A stretch of 64,000 nt of DNA from Sipunculus nudus (lineage: Eukaryota; Annelida; Sipuncula; Golfingiida; Sipunculidae), in NCBI GenBank assembly GCA_026874595.1, contig JAPPUL010000081.1, forward strand, positions 62,001-126,000, given 5' to 3'. The notes under the pieces were generated by a model. The model worked only from the letters and a program-made list of their open reading frames with translations. It searched no databases and had not been told where the DNA came from. Both the position numbers and the translations under genes were made by a program. Shown here one piece after another: positions 8,501 to 17,502 of this stretch. How positions within the stretch are numbered: the stretch's first letter is position 1; each line of letters opens with the position of its first letter.

Positions 8501-11500
8501 AAAGCGGCAAAAAAGAAGTAAATGTAAAACAAAGAGTCTATAAAGAGAAGGGAAAAACTAAGTTATTATCAGAGGATAAAAGCTTTTCTTTTACAGGTTC
8601 TCTAAGCAACGAGTTAGAAGTTAGAGTTGGGCGTGGCGATTTGCTTAAATTTAATATATATGTTAATTCTCCAATAGATTTGCAACAGCTTGAATGGAAG
8701 CCTTTGATAGAGTATAAGAGTGTTTTTGCTAAAGAAGAGGGTGCTGATGGGAAGGGAGGTAAGAAGATAGAGGAGGTAGAAAAGCCAGTTGCTGATGCTG
8801 ATAAATCTAGCTATACCTTCTTGCCTATGTATAACATAAGTCTTTATCCGAAAACGATATTAGAAAAAACTGTTATTGGGCAAGTGGAGCTAAAAAGCGT
8901 TAAACCTATGCTTAGTTTCAAGACTAAGGTTTCAGGGTATATTTGGTTAAAGCTTGAGTCTCTTAAAGAAGTAAAAACAGTTAAGCTTAAAATAGAAGAC
9001 GGTAAAATTACTAATAATGCTGGTATTGGAGGAGTGAAAGATGTTTTGTTTGCAAGATATGTTATACTGGATAAAACTATTTTGGATAGTATATTAGAAT
9101 CGAAACTGGAGTGTAGTTATTCTGCTTCTGGAGTAAATACAGTCTTAGAGCGTGTAATAGCATATAATAATCCAGCACTACCGAGGAGTTTTGTTATAGA
9201 AGGGAGTGAAGATAACCCTGATGATGTAGCCTTACGTTTTAAATTTGAGGTAGATCAAAGCAAGCTAAGAGCTATTAAACCAGATGCTATTAATAAACTA
9301 GATGGTGAAATATACTTTACAGTAAAGGAGAGAGTAGGGCTGGTTAAGAAAGTGAAGGTGTCGATTAAAGATGGAGCTATTGTGGGGCTTGATGAAGATG
9401 GAGTTAGTACAAATAATCCGCTATCTTCTTTTGAGGGGACTTATGAAAGTAAACTAAAGATCTCTGAGCTGCATGGTAAGGATTTATACTTTTCTTATAG
9501 CACAACAAATCCAGAATTATTAGGCTACGTGTTCATGGGGTCAGTATTCTTAAAATACCCTATATATCGCATTAAAAATCCTAGATATAATCCATCGTCT
9601 GGCTCTTCTAGTATACCAGAATATTTATATACAAATGTACGTCCGGCGGAATCTGATTGTAAAGGTTCAGGCCCAGAGCCTGATCCATGTAGTCCAATAT
9701 CTCTTAATGATGCTGATATAGAACGTCTTAATGATGTAGAGATTGTGGGAGGTAAGAAAAAGGGCGAATTAAAATATAGAAATGTGCCTATTGTTTTTTA
9801 TACTTCAAGGTATATTACTGAGGATAAGGGGACTGAGGCCTTTTATCCTGAGAGTTATAGAGGTTGGTCTTACTTTGCGTATAAGGGATATAAGGCTAGT
9901 TTTAAAGAAGGCAAAGATAAAGCGAAAGCTGGTAATCTTAGTTTTGAGTATAGCCCAAATGATCGAATTGATAAAGAACAAATTGATAAGGCTCCACTTT
10001 CTAATGCTGATGCAAAAAAACTTAAGAATGCTAATGATTCTGAGAAAGAAGCGGCTAGGTCTAGAATAGTTGATAATATAGTAGTTTATCCTATGGCTCC
10101 TCGTAGTATATTATTATCAGCTAATGCAGATAGAGATGGAGCTAAGCATGCACAAGATAAGTTGAAGGGAGGAGGAGGTTACTGGCTTGGAAATGATAAA
10201 GATGTTTGGATTTCAGGGAATAGGATGAGTAGTTCTCGTCTTGGAGTAAAACATGTTGAGAAGATAAAAGCAGAAAGTTTTGCTCCTGGTTTTACTACTG
10301 GTGGGCAAGGTATTTCAAAAGCGCCTATATTGTTTTCTTATACAAAACAAGTCAGTGTAAATATTGGAGCAGGTGTATCTATTGGCAAATTCAATCTTGG
10401 TGCCAATGCCGCACAGTCTACAGGGGATGGTTCGACTAATATAGGTTTTATGGATATGAATGGGGATCGTTTTCCTGATATTGTGAGTAGTAATAAAATC
10501 CAATATACTAATATGTTAGGAGGACTTAGCGATTATAATATTAGTGGGTCTTTTAATGTTAGGGAAAGTTCGTTTACTTCTGGGTCAGGAGGTTTAGGTG
10601 CTAATTTATCAAATATTCCTCTTAAAACTGAGTCTCCTGCAAAAGATACTAGCACTAGTGGGGATGTTGGTAGTGTAACAAATTCATCAAGCCCGACTAT
10701 GATGGCGTCAGTAGGAGGTGCTGTGGGAGCTGGAGGATCTGAGACAATTTCCTACTTGATAGACATAAATGGAGATGCCCTTCCTGATAAGCTATTTGGA
10801 AAAATGGTTGCCTTTAATAACGGAAGAGGTTTTGAAAGTCAAGAGAAATGGACTGGTTTAGATAGCATAGCAAAAACAGAAAGTAAGACGAAATCCCTAG
10901 ATGCGAACTTGGGCTTTTCTACTACAAGTGCTAGTTTTAGTGGAGGTTTGGGTTCAAATGAGGAAAAGTCAAAGACAACATTTGCCTTGATAGATATGAA
11001 TGGAGATGGTCTTATTGATAAGGTTAGAAAAAGCGTAGACTCTATTGAAATTGCATATAATACAGGCTATGGTTTTGCTGCTTATCAAAAGGTACAGAGC
11101 AGAGAGGTAAGTAATATCAATGATAATAGTACTTATAGTAAGCATTTGGGTGTCACCTTGACTATAGGAATACCGATACCAATCCCCTTTTTCCCGATAT
11201 CTATAGTAATAAATCCTGGTTTTGACTATGGTCAAAGCGCAAGTAGCCCTAATGCGGTTATAAAAGATATAAATGGAGACGGATATCCTGACTATGTAAT
11301 TCCTCAGGGCAAACAGAGCCTAAAAGTATATCCAAATAAAACAGGCAAAACTAACCTCTTGCATACAATAAAAAGACCTCTTGGCGCAAAGATAGAGCTT
11401 TTTTATGAGAAAACGGGAAATACTTTTAAAATGCCATATAGTAAATGGGTTTTGTCTAAAACGAAATTGAAAGATCCGATTGGCTATAAAAGCGGTGGTA

Positions 11501-11604
11501 GTCAGTCTACTGAGTATATAACTGAGTATGAGTATAGTAAGCCTTCCTACGATAGAAGAGAAAGAGAGTTTTTTGGCTTTAAAAGTCTAAAAACAAATCC
11601 ATAA
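5518..11604 (+). CDS. SpvB/TcdB-like Rhs carrier protein, N-terminal part (frame lost at 3' end)
   Basis: About 2030 aa; start is the ATG at 5518 or the in-frame GTG at 5503. A hydrophobic signal segment comes first, then a Ser-rich linker and a ZU5-like domain near residues 160-265 (FLPHGTKF ... TDHFTDM). An SpvB domain starts near 275 (SFSYPLKLPKGRAGLSP ... GLLGVGWLL). Six FG-GAP/VCBS-type motifs (D-x-NGD) lie near 640-770 and 1640-1930, separated by a ~700-residue beta-rich insert. The end matches the TcdB middle region. Together these match the B subunit of ABC-type toxin complexes and the front of large Rhs proteins, which build a shell holding a C-terminal toxin tip. The stop at 11602-11604 cuts a conserved run; the similarity continues in another frame. 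Confidence 0.8.
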   Translation: MNLVFNIRRLLVIVFILLFCFVSTSRQEREYKASNFVIERISSNISINSSGSRGVVSKASDGIDGINLVKSKSLVKKSNAKPNASTSSRFNSSKSSKSSIKESKGVRSGSRIGSKGVLKDKLMRIGFEGAQLVLRDRALPSGVKIKIESILKRVEDGAKGGLAKLGVGMRNVTGGLVEGYRFLPHGTKFKEAVLVKLPYDPKSIPSGLTEEDIKTYYYDEVLRKWISLKRIGIDKENKLILSVTDHFTDMINSTLPSPGEANISTFDPTSIKGIGAGTPSEGISLIELPSGNNYGDVSFSYPLKLPKGRAGLSPMLSIDYSSDNANGLLGVGWLLRESAIVVDTRWGVPRYDKSSETETYLLNGSQLAPLAHRGQLEARKKDKRFYPRVEGGFSKIIRKGNLPSNYYWEITSKDGTKRYYGKEPSDSGSVGVLESKDMEIFKWFLRRVVDSKGNTIDYSYDKESYNIYLKKILYTGHNGVGGKYSVEFSYEGRPDRIVSFRSGFKILKDKRLSEIKVKYRDDLVRSYKFSYKEGAFSKSLLESISEGGASGATFHKHEFSYYDERKGGIFVDVEDWVGKGRKVSSNKLLGDKSNILGGSLGTNSGVHGYFGVAIGIVGFKEISGGYRGGYSSNDSETVADLFDINGDGLADMVYDSGGGFKYRLNEGSVKRRFGEEYNIGGSDFGISYSRSETTVHAGEAYLGFISLSGKKVTSKTKESKYLRDVNGDGLIDYISNGSVYFNTYKGNNSISFGTASANTLVPVGNGSNILTEGLFSNAQIKQFEDDYKRDIAQFPLIDAVRQWQVPFDGDIKIEGQLKILGQDDYPDTLKAGRQSYKDFAGKDKKDGVKASIQYNGVKANNVKWYKVLPHKEPSTTVSANVEKLSVREGDSIYFRLQSGQDATADGSYDQVEWSPKISYLDLPKDAKDLNNLNPYVYKSSDDFVLAGRSDTFVVPMSGDVKIKVGFAKKGKTSDDIRVDIEHVEREEIEEIKKVKSGKKEVNVKQRVYKEKGKTKLLSEDKSFSFTGSLSNELEVRVGRGDLLKFNIYVNSPIDLQQLEWKPLIEYKSVFAKEEGADGKGGKKIEEVEKPVADADKSSYTFLPMYNISLYPKTILEKTVIGQVELKSVKPMLSFKTKVSGYIWLKLESLKEVKTVKLKIEDGKITNNAGIGGVKDVLFARYVILDKTILDSILESKLECSYSASGVNTVLERVIAYNNPALPRSFVIEGSEDNPDDVALRFKFEVDQSKLRAIKPDAINKLDGEIYFTVKERVGLVKKVKVSIKDGAIVGLDEDGVSTNNPLSSFEGTYESKLKISELHGKDLYFSYSTTNPELLGYVFMGSVFLKYPIYRIKNPRYNPSSGSSSIPEYLYTNVRPAESDCKGSGPEPDPCSPISLNDADIERLNDVEIVGGKKKGELKYRNVPIVFYTSRYITEDKGTEAFYPESYRGWSYFAYKGYKASFKEGKDKAKAGNLSFEYSPNDRIDKEQIDKAPLSNADAKKLKNANDSEKEAARSRIVDNIVVYPMAPRSILLSANADRDGAKHAQDKLKGGGGYWLGNDKDVWISGNRMSSSRLGVKHVEKIKAESFAPGFTTGGQGISKAPILFSYTKQVSVNIGAGVSIGKFNLGANAAQSTGDGSTNIGFMDMNGDRFPDIVSSNKIQYTNMLGGLSDYNISGSFNVRESSFTSGSGGLGANLSNIPLKTESPAKDTSTSGDVGSVTNSSSPTMMASVGGAVGAGGSETISYLIDINGDALPDKLFGKMVAFNNGRGFESQEKWTGLDSIAKTESKTKSLDANLGFSTTSASFSGGLGSNEEKSKTTFALIDMNGDGLIDKVRKSVDSIEIAYNTGYGFAAYQKVQSREVSNINDNSTYSKHLGVTLTIGIPIPIPFFPISIVINPGFDYGQSASSPNAVIKDINGDGYPDYVIPQGKQSLKVYPNKTGKTNLLHTIKRPLGAKIELFYEKTGNTFKMPYSKWVLSKTKLKDPIGYKSGGSQSTEYITEYEYSKPSYDRREREFFGFKSLKTNP

Positions 11605-11605
11605 G

Positions 11606-14491
11606 GAAAAAGATGCAAATAATGCTACAGTAACTAAAACAAGAAGTGTAATTGAGACTTTTGATACTACAAATTATTATAGAAAAGGGCTTTTGCTTGA
11701 GCAATTGATAAAGGGAGATGGCAAAAAATATTTTAAGCTTATAAATACTTATGACTTTGTTAAGGTGCTTGCCAATAGTTCGAGTTATGAACAAGTTACT
11801 AATCAAGATATTGTTAATAAAATCAAGTTTTTGAGTGTGTTTCCAAGGCTTTTAGAGGTTAAGAGTGAGTTTTATGAAGGGCAAGTAAAAGCTCAAAAAA
11901 CTAGTGTTATTAAAAATGAATATGATACTTATGGAAATATTACAAAATATATTGAAGGCTCAGATCCTACTTTGACTAGTGATGATGTAATTGCTTTCAT
12001 AAAGTATTCTAATACTATAGATTATTTGAGTAGTAAATATATAGTTAACCTTCCAATATCTATTAGAGTAGCGGATGGAGCTAATAAGGTTTATAGAGAA
12101 AGGAATGTAGTATATGATAGTAAAGGTAATCTTATAAAGCTAACTCATATACTGGAGGACAATGAAGAGATTGTTTATGATATGCAATATGATAAGTATG
12201 GCAATATGATAAACACAAAATATCCACAAAACCATAAGGGTGAACGTTACTCCGTTTCCCTAACATATGATACTGAGCTAAACACTTATGTAACAGAGAC
12301 AAAGGATGCCTTTGGCTATAGTTCTAAAAGTGAATATGATTATAAGTTTGGGCTGCCATTAGAAGTTAGCGACCTAAATGACAATGTTATGCGCTATAGC
12401 TATGACGAATTTGGCAGAACTACAAAAATAGCCGGTCCTTATGATAGTTTAAGCGATCCAACTATAATCTTTTCGTATGAAACAAGATTTAAAGCCGAAC
12501 AAAATATTTATCCTCATGCTATAACCAAACATAAAGACAAAAAAAATGACCCAATAGAAACGGTCTTATTTATAGATAGTCTGGGACGTGTTATTCAAAC
12601 AAAAAAAGATGCAACAATAAGTACTACTAATGGAACACAAGATAAAATGGTTGTATCAGGGCGCGTTGAATATGATTTTTGGGGACGAGTTGTACGAGAA
12701 TATTATCCTGGAGTTGATGAGAAGGCCAATAAATCTAAACTCTATATTAATCCTTCTAATGACATGCTATATACAGAAAAAAGATATGATGTTATGGATA
12801 GAGTACTTGAGATTAGCCTACCATCTCCTAATAAGGATAGAATAATAAAATTTTCTTATGGCTTTGAGAAACTAAAAAATAAAACCTACTTCTTAGAAGC
12901 ACGAGAGGACCCACTGTCAAATGTTACAAAAACCTATAAAGACATTAAAGGGCTAATTCGCTTTGTAAAAGAACCTTATGACATTCTAACAGAATATAGT
13001 TATAACCCGATGAAGGAACTAATTCTTGTTAAAGACCATGAAGGGAATCTAACTAAGATAGAATATGATAATCTTGGAAGAAGAATATATTTAGAAAATG
13101 GTGATATAGGATTTAGAGTGTATGAGTATGACAAAGCTTCAAACCTAATATCACAACATACATCAGAGCTTGCCCGAAAACATAAAAAAAGGGATACATA
13201 TAGATTACCTGAGATTAGTGATAAGATAGAATATATTTATGAGTATAATCGTTTGCAAGAAATAAAGTATCCGTATTTCCCAGCGAATAACGTAATTTAT
13301 GAATATGGAGATAAAGATGCTTCTTACAATCGTGTTGGACGAGTTATTAAGGTGTTGCATCAAGCTGGAAGTGATGAGTATTACTATGGGAAATTGGGTG
13401 AGGTTGTAAAAGAAGTAAGTGCGATAAATGCATTTATAGATGAAACGAAAAACAGCAAATTAAATCCTTTATATGGCTTTGCTGAGTACAAATGGAGAGT
13501 ACGTTGGGTTTTAGAATTTGATGTACCTGATAGTTACAAGCTCCCAATATATGTAACTGAATATACTTTTGATAATTGGCAAAGGCTTAAAAAGATTGTT
13601 TTGGATAGTGGAGGAGGCAAAAGCGAATATAATCGTGGTCATAACCAAGAAGCTATAGAATATGAATATGATTCTGGAGGACTTGTTAAGAGCGTTAGAG
13701 GACGCTTTTTGGGAAAAACTAACAAATATGTAGAAGAGATTAGGTATGACAAGTTCGGACGAAAAACATATATGAAACGTGGTGATGGAAGCATAAGCAC
13801 CTATTCTTATGACAGATATCATAAAAAGCTTTCTAGCCTTAGAACTGAGGATAGAAAGGGATTTATGTTTCAAAACCTAAAATATAAATATGACCTTGTT
13901 GACAATGTTATTGAACTTAAAAATAGCGTTGCTCGTCCAGATAGTCTAGATACATATACATCTCCTGTAACTCACAATTTTACTTATGATAAATTATATA
14001 GATTAACTTTTGCCAGAGGCACCTATAGCGAATATTATAATTTTCCCCAAGAAAAAGTTTATACCTATAAGCTAGGAATGTATTATGACAAGATACATAA
14101 TATAACTTCTAAAGAACAGAATGGCTGGATTACAAAAGAAAATATACTGACTCGGGACAGAATGAGGCCAAGACGTGGGAGCCTATATAGACCGCGATCG
14201 GGCCGTCTCAGAACACCAACTCGACCGCCGCCACCACCTGGCACTCCTAAAGAAGAGACTCCCCCGGTTGAGAATTTCAAGGTTACTATTCTTGATGATA
14301 TGGATAGTGTACAATCTAGCTTTCGCTATACATACGACAAAAAACGTCCGCACGCTCCTATACGTAATGGCAAGCATTCACTTGAATATGATGCAAATGG
14401 TAACCTTTTATATATAAAAGACAAAGCAACGGACTTACGAACGCATAGAGTTTATGTTTGGGACGATGAGAATAGGGGCTTCAGTTTGTAA
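11606..14491 (+). CDS. Rhs/YD-repeat middle segment of the carrier (frameshifted from upstream part)
   Basis: The frame is open from 11606 and continues the TcdB/Rhs similarity of the preceding ORF; the first ATG is only at 11693. It carries many YD repeats (Y-D-x-x-G-N/R, for example YDTYGNITKYIEG, YDEFGRTTKIAGPY, YDFWGRVVREYYPG), which form the Rhs shell. Near residues 820-870 it has an Arg/Pro-rich segment (RPPPPPGTPK) of higher GC. It ends at WDDENRGFSL just beyond a G4 run, again with the similarity resuming in a different frame. Either two real mutations have silenced the carrier, or the assembly has small errors at both points. Confidence 0.75.
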   Translation, partial: EKDANNATVTKTRSVIETFDTTNYYRKGLLLEQLIKGDGKKYFKLINTYDFVKVLANSSSYEQVTNQDIVNKIKFLSVFPRLLEVKSEFYEGQVKAQKTSVIKNEYDTYGNITKYIEGSDPTLTSDDVIAFIKYSNTIDYLSSKYIVNLPISIRVADGANKVYRERNVVYDSKGNLIKLTHILEDNEEIVYDMQYDKYGNMINTKYPQNHKGERYSVSLTYDTELNTYVTETKDAFGYSSKSEYDYKFGLPLEVSDLNDNVMRYSYDEFGRTTKIAGPYDSLSDPTIIFSYETRFKAEQNIYPHAITKHKDKKNDPIETVLFIDSLGRVIQTKKDATISTTNGTQDKMVVSGRVEYDFWGRVVREYYPGVDEKANKSKLYINPSNDMLYTEKRYDVMDRVLEISLPSPNKDRIIKFSYGFEKLKNKTYFLEAREDPLSNVTKTYKDIKGLIRFVKEPYDILTEYSYNPMKELILVKDHEGNLTKIEYDNLGRRIYLENGDIGFRVYEYDKASNLISQHTSELARKHKKRDTYRLPEISDKIEYIYEYNRLQEIKYPYFPANNVIYEYGDKDASYNRVGRVIKVLHQAGSDEYYYGKLGEVVKEVSAINAFIDETKNSKLNPLYGFAEYKWRVRWVLEFDVPDSYKLPIYVTEYTFDNWQRLKKIVLDSGGGKSEYNRGHNQEAIEYEYDSGGLVKSVRGRFLGKTNKYVEEIRYDKFGRKTYMKRGDGSISTYSYDRYHKKLSSLRTEDRKGFMFQNLKYKYDLVDNVIELKNSVARPDSLDTYTSPVTHNFTYDKLYRLTFARGTYSEYYNFPQEKVYTYKLGMYYDKIHNITSKEQNGWITKENILTRDRMRPRRGSLYRPRSGRLRTPTRPPPPPGTPKEETPPVENFKVTILDDMDSVQSSFRYTYDKKRPHAPIRNGKHSLEYDANGNLLYIKDKATDLRTHRVYVWDDENRGFSL

Positions 14492-15621
14492 GGAATCGGC
14501 GTGCCTCGCCGCAAGTATATCGTTATGATCATAGAGGGATTAGGCGTTTTAAAGCAGATGAGCGAGGGATCGGGTATATATATGTAAATCAGTATCTAAC
14601 TTTAGGGCGCCAGGATACAAAACATATCTTTGTGGGGAATGAACGGATAGTAAGCATAGTGCATACAGATGCAGGAGAACCACATCTTGATTATCACTTT
14701 TATTATCATACTAACCATTTGGGGAGCACGAATTTTGTAACGTTGCTTAGTGGAGAAAGGGGAAGCGGGAAAGATCTTGAGTACAGGTTGTATGAGCATA
14801 TAGAGTACGTGCCATTTGGCGGTATATTTATAGAGAAGCGAGCAGGGAATCTGCTATTTATGGGTGTAGGACGGATGCCGTTTTACCTTTTTACTGGCAA
14901 AGAGATTGACCGAGAAACGGGTTTATATTATTATGGAGCAAGGTACTACGATCCGAAGGGCAGTTTATGGGTTAGTCCAGACCCGATATTTGAAGATTAC
15001 CTTAGTGGCAGTCCAAATGGAGGAGTATATAATAGTCTTAATTTAAACCCATATGCGTATGCACATCACAATCCTGTAAAGTATACTGATCCAAGTGGAG
15101 AATGGGTATGGAAAGTTGTTACAGTAGGAATTGGTGGTGCGATAGAAGTTGGACTTGATTATCTTGATGCAAAATCTGAAGGTCGAGACTATACTTTTAC
15201 AGAAGGTATTAAATCTTTTGCTAAAGGAGCTGTTGAGGAACTCGTTAATATAAATCCTCTAAAACAGCTTAATAAGGCCAAAAAGCTAAAGAAGGCCATT
15301 GATACATTTAAAAAGCTTGATAAGGGCACTGAACCAAAAGGAGGCACTTATAAATTACTTGATAGACAGACTGGCAAAGTTAGGCGAACAGGACGAACTA
15401 ATAACCTTGATAGACGAAAAGGAGAGCATAGAAAGCATCCTGAAACAAAGGAGCTTAAGTTTAAGCGTGACAGAAGAACAGATGACAAGGATGCCCAAAG
15501 GGGCAGGGAGCAAATAATATATGATCAGCATCCAGAGGCAGACTTAAATAAAATAAGGCCCATTGACCCTAAAAACCCAAAGCGTGATCATTATATGAGA
15601 AAAGGAAAAGAACTAAACTAA
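14488..15621 (+). CDS. Rhs core and URI/GIY-YIG-like nuclease tip (cassette 1)
   Basis: Frame open from 14488 after the second frameshift; first ATG at 14632. It contains the conserved Rhs end: HTNHLGSTNFV, TGKEIDRETGLYYYGARYYDP, SPDPIFEDYL and finally NPVKYTDPSG, where Rhs shells are self-cleaved. The tip (about residues 330-378 of this segment) reads GTYKLLDRQTGKVRRTGRTN with downstream arginines and a GREQIIYDQHP motif. This fits the URI/GIY-YIG nuclease fold used as toxin tips in polymorphic toxins. The tip family is inferred from motif pattern. Three candidate immunity genes follow directly. Confidence 0.7.
   Translation, partial: VRNRRASPQVYRYDHRGIRRFKADERGIGYIYVNQYLTLGRQDTKHIFVGNERIVSIVHTDAGEPHLDYHFYYHTNHLGSTNFVTLLSGERGSGKDLEYRLYEHIEYVPFGGIFIEKRAGNLLFMGVGRMPFYLFTGKEIDRETGLYYYGARYYDPKGSLWVSPDPIFEDYLSGSPNGGVYNSLNLNPYAYAHHNPVKYTDPSGEWVWKVVTVGIGGAIEVGLDYLDAKSEGRDYTFTEGIKSFAKGAVEELVNINPLKQLNKAKKLKKAIDTFKKLDKGTEPKGGTYKLLDRQTGKVRRTGRTNNLDRRKGEHRKHPETKELKFKRDRRTDDKDAQRGREQIIYDQHPEADLNKIRPIDPKNPKRDHYMRKGKELN
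14956..15099 (+). repeat. Rhs core-end repeat R1, copy 1 (anchor)
   Basis: The copy inside the carrier gene. It is the short form, encoding YLSGSPNGGVYNSLNLN then the NPVKYTDPSG end. All later copies are near-identical to it over the last ~75 bp. Confidence 0.9.
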
Positions 15622-15638
15622 AAAGGAGATAGTAGATT

Positions 15639-16181
15639 ATGGGAAGAAGAAAGAAACCACATTACAAAGAAGGAGATTGGTTTGCCGTTACATTACGTAA
15701 TCCAGATTCATTAGATGATGAATCTTATGGAGAAGATGGTTATGCAGTTGGTTTAATTACTCGTATGTCTAAGAGGGAGGATGTTTTTGGTTATTTCTTT
15801 GGCCCTAAAAGGGATAAGGTACCAAGTCTTGAAGAGGTTTTGAGTTATAAGTTAGAGGATGCTATTTATCTTGCTATGTTTGGAGATCTTGACCTTTATG
15901 AAAGAAAGTGGCCCGTTATTGGGAGTAGTAAAGATTGGGATAGGACAAAGTGGCCATTTCCTATATTTGGGTATGTTGACACTGTAGATAATAAAGGCTA
16001 TAAAAGGATTTATGATGAGGATGAGTTTCGGATGGATGAGTATGAAATACCTTGTAGTGTTGAAGAGGCAAAGAGTTTACCAGAAGATGGGTTAGATGGC
16101 TCAGGAGCAGTTGAAATTGTATTAACAATGATCCTTCATGGTATGACTCCGCCAGGCGGTTGGGAGCATGCACTAACTTAA
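15639..16181 (+). CDS. Imm26-like immunity protein, copy 1
   Basis: 180 aa, cytoplasmic, no signal peptide. Starts MGRRKKPHYKEGDWFAVTL and continues GYAVGLITRM ... FGYFFGP, a pattern like the Imm26 immunity family of polymorphic toxin systems (GD-x-F-A near the start, then G-x-x-G). It lies 17 nt after the URI-like tip behind a good Shine-Dalgarno (AAGGAG), so it should neutralise that tip. First of three tandem paralogues. The family match is from memory; the immunity role is inferred from position. Confidence 0.65.
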   Translation: MGRRKKPHYKEGDWFAVTLRNPDSLDDESYGEDGYAVGLITRMSKREDVFGYFFGPKRDKVPSLEEVLSYKLEDAIYLAMFGDLDLYERKWPVIGSSKDWDRTKWPFPIFGYVDTVDNKGYKRIYDEDEFRMDEYEIPCSVEEAKSLPEDGLDGSGAVEIVLTMILHGMTPPGGWEHALT

Positions 16182-16197
16182 GCTAAGGAGATAAATT

Positions 16198-16737
16198 ATG
16201 GGAAGAAGAAAGAAAGCTCATTACAAAGAAGGAGATTGGTTTGCAGTTACATTACGTAAACCAGGGGTAGAAGAGTGGTCTTATGGAGAAGATGGTTATG
16301 CAGTTGGTTTAATTACTCGTATGTCTAAGGATAATGAAGTTTTTGGCTATTTCTTTGGTCCTAAGAGGGCTAAGGTACCAAGTCTTGAAGAGGTTTTAAA
16401 TTATAAGTTAGAGGATGCTATTTATCTTGCTATGTTTGGAGAAGCTGCTTTAGATGCAAAGAAGTGGCCCATTATTGGTAGTAGTCCGGCTTGGGATAGG
16501 ACAAAGTGGCCCTTTCCTATATTTGGACATATTGACACTGTAGATAATAAAGGCTATAAAAGGATTTATGATGAGGATGAGCTTGGGATATTTGAGGATG
16601 AGATACCTTGTAGTGTAGAAGAGGCAAAGAGTTTACCAGAAGATGGATTAGATAATGCAGCAGCAGTTGAAGGAGTATTAACAATGATTCTGCATGGCAT
16701 GCCTCTGCCAGGGGGGCGGGGTCATCCACTAACTTAA
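16198..16737 (+). CDS. Imm26-like immunity protein, copy 2
   Basis: 179 aa, about three-quarters identical by eye to copy 1. It differs mainly after the first ~20 residues (KPGVEEWSYG), around MFGEAALDAKKWPIIG and at DELGIFEDEIPCS. It has the same 16-nt spacer and AAGGAG ribosome-binding site as copies 1 and 3. It may protect against a related URI-like tip carried by other strains. Confidence 0.62.
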   Translation: MGRRKKAHYKEGDWFAVTLRKPGVEEWSYGEDGYAVGLITRMSKDNEVFGYFFGPKRAKVPSLEEVLNYKLEDAIYLAMFGEAALDAKKWPIIGSSPAWDRTKWPFPIFGHIDTVDNKGYKRIYDEDELGIFEDEIPCSVEEAKSLPEDGLDNAAAVEGVLTMILHGMPLPGGRGHPLT

Positions 16738-16753
16738 GCTAAGGAGATAAATT

Positions 16754-17296
16754 ATGGGAAGAAGAAAGAAAGCTCATTATAAAGAAGGAGACTACTTTGC
16801 CGTTACATTACGTAATTCAGATTCATTAGATGATCAATCTTATGGAGAAGATGGTTATGCAGTTGGTTTAATTACTCGTATGTCTAAGAGGGAGGATGTT
16901 TTTGGTTATTTCTTTGGCCCTAAAAGGGATAAAGTACCAAGTCTTGAAGAGGTTTTGAGTTATAAGTTAGAGGATGCTATTTATCTTGCTATATTTGGAG
17001 ATCTTTACCTTTATGAAAGAAAGTGGCCCGTTATTGGGAGTAGTCCGGCTTGGGATAGGACAAAGTGGCCATTCCCTATATTTGGGTATGTTGACACTGT
17101 AGATAATAAAGGCTATAAAAGGATTTGTGATGAGGATGAGCTTGGGATATTTGAAGATGAAATACCTTGTAGTGTTGAAGAGGCAAAGAGTTTGCCATCA
17201 GATGGGGTACCTGGCTCAGGACTTGTTGAAATTAGATTAACAATGATCCTTCATGGTATGACTCCGCCAGGCGGTTGGGAGCATGCACTAACTTAA
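16754..17296 (+). CDS. Imm26-like immunity protein, copy 3 (mosaic)
   Basis: 180 aa. The middle part (MSKREDVFGYFFGPKRDKV, YERKWPVIGSS) matches copy 1, the following part (PAWDRTKWPFP, DEDELGIFEDEIPCS) matches copy 2, and the end (MTPPGGWEHALT) matches copy 1 again. This mosaic indicates gene conversion among the three. Function as for copies 1 and 2. Confidence 0.62.
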   Translation: MGRRKKAHYKEGDYFAVTLRNSDSLDDQSYGEDGYAVGLITRMSKREDVFGYFFGPKRDKVPSLEEVLSYKLEDAIYLAIFGDLYLYERKWPVIGSSPAWDRTKWPFPIFGYVDTVDNKGYKRICDEDELGIFEDEIPCSVEEAKSLPSDGVPGSGLVEIRLTMILHGMTPPGGWEHALT

Positions 17297-17347
17297 GCTA
17301 CTTGGTTTTATTATTTTTTTAGGCTGCTAGTGCTTAATCTTTATGAC

Positions 17348-17502
17348 AAAGCCCAGACCCGATATTTGAAGATTACTTACCTACGGGAGATAAAGAACGT
17401 GATTCTAATCTACCTGGCATGGGAGGGATATATAATAGTCTTAATTTAAACCCATATGCGTATGCACATCAAAATCCTGTAAAGTATACTGATCCAAGTG
17501 GA
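17348..17502 (+). repeat. R1 copy 2, long form
   Basis: Carries a long insert encoding LPTGDKERDSNLPGM before GGIYNSLNLN, unlike the anchor copy. Begins at the CCCAGACCCGATATTTG block. Confidence 0.9.
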
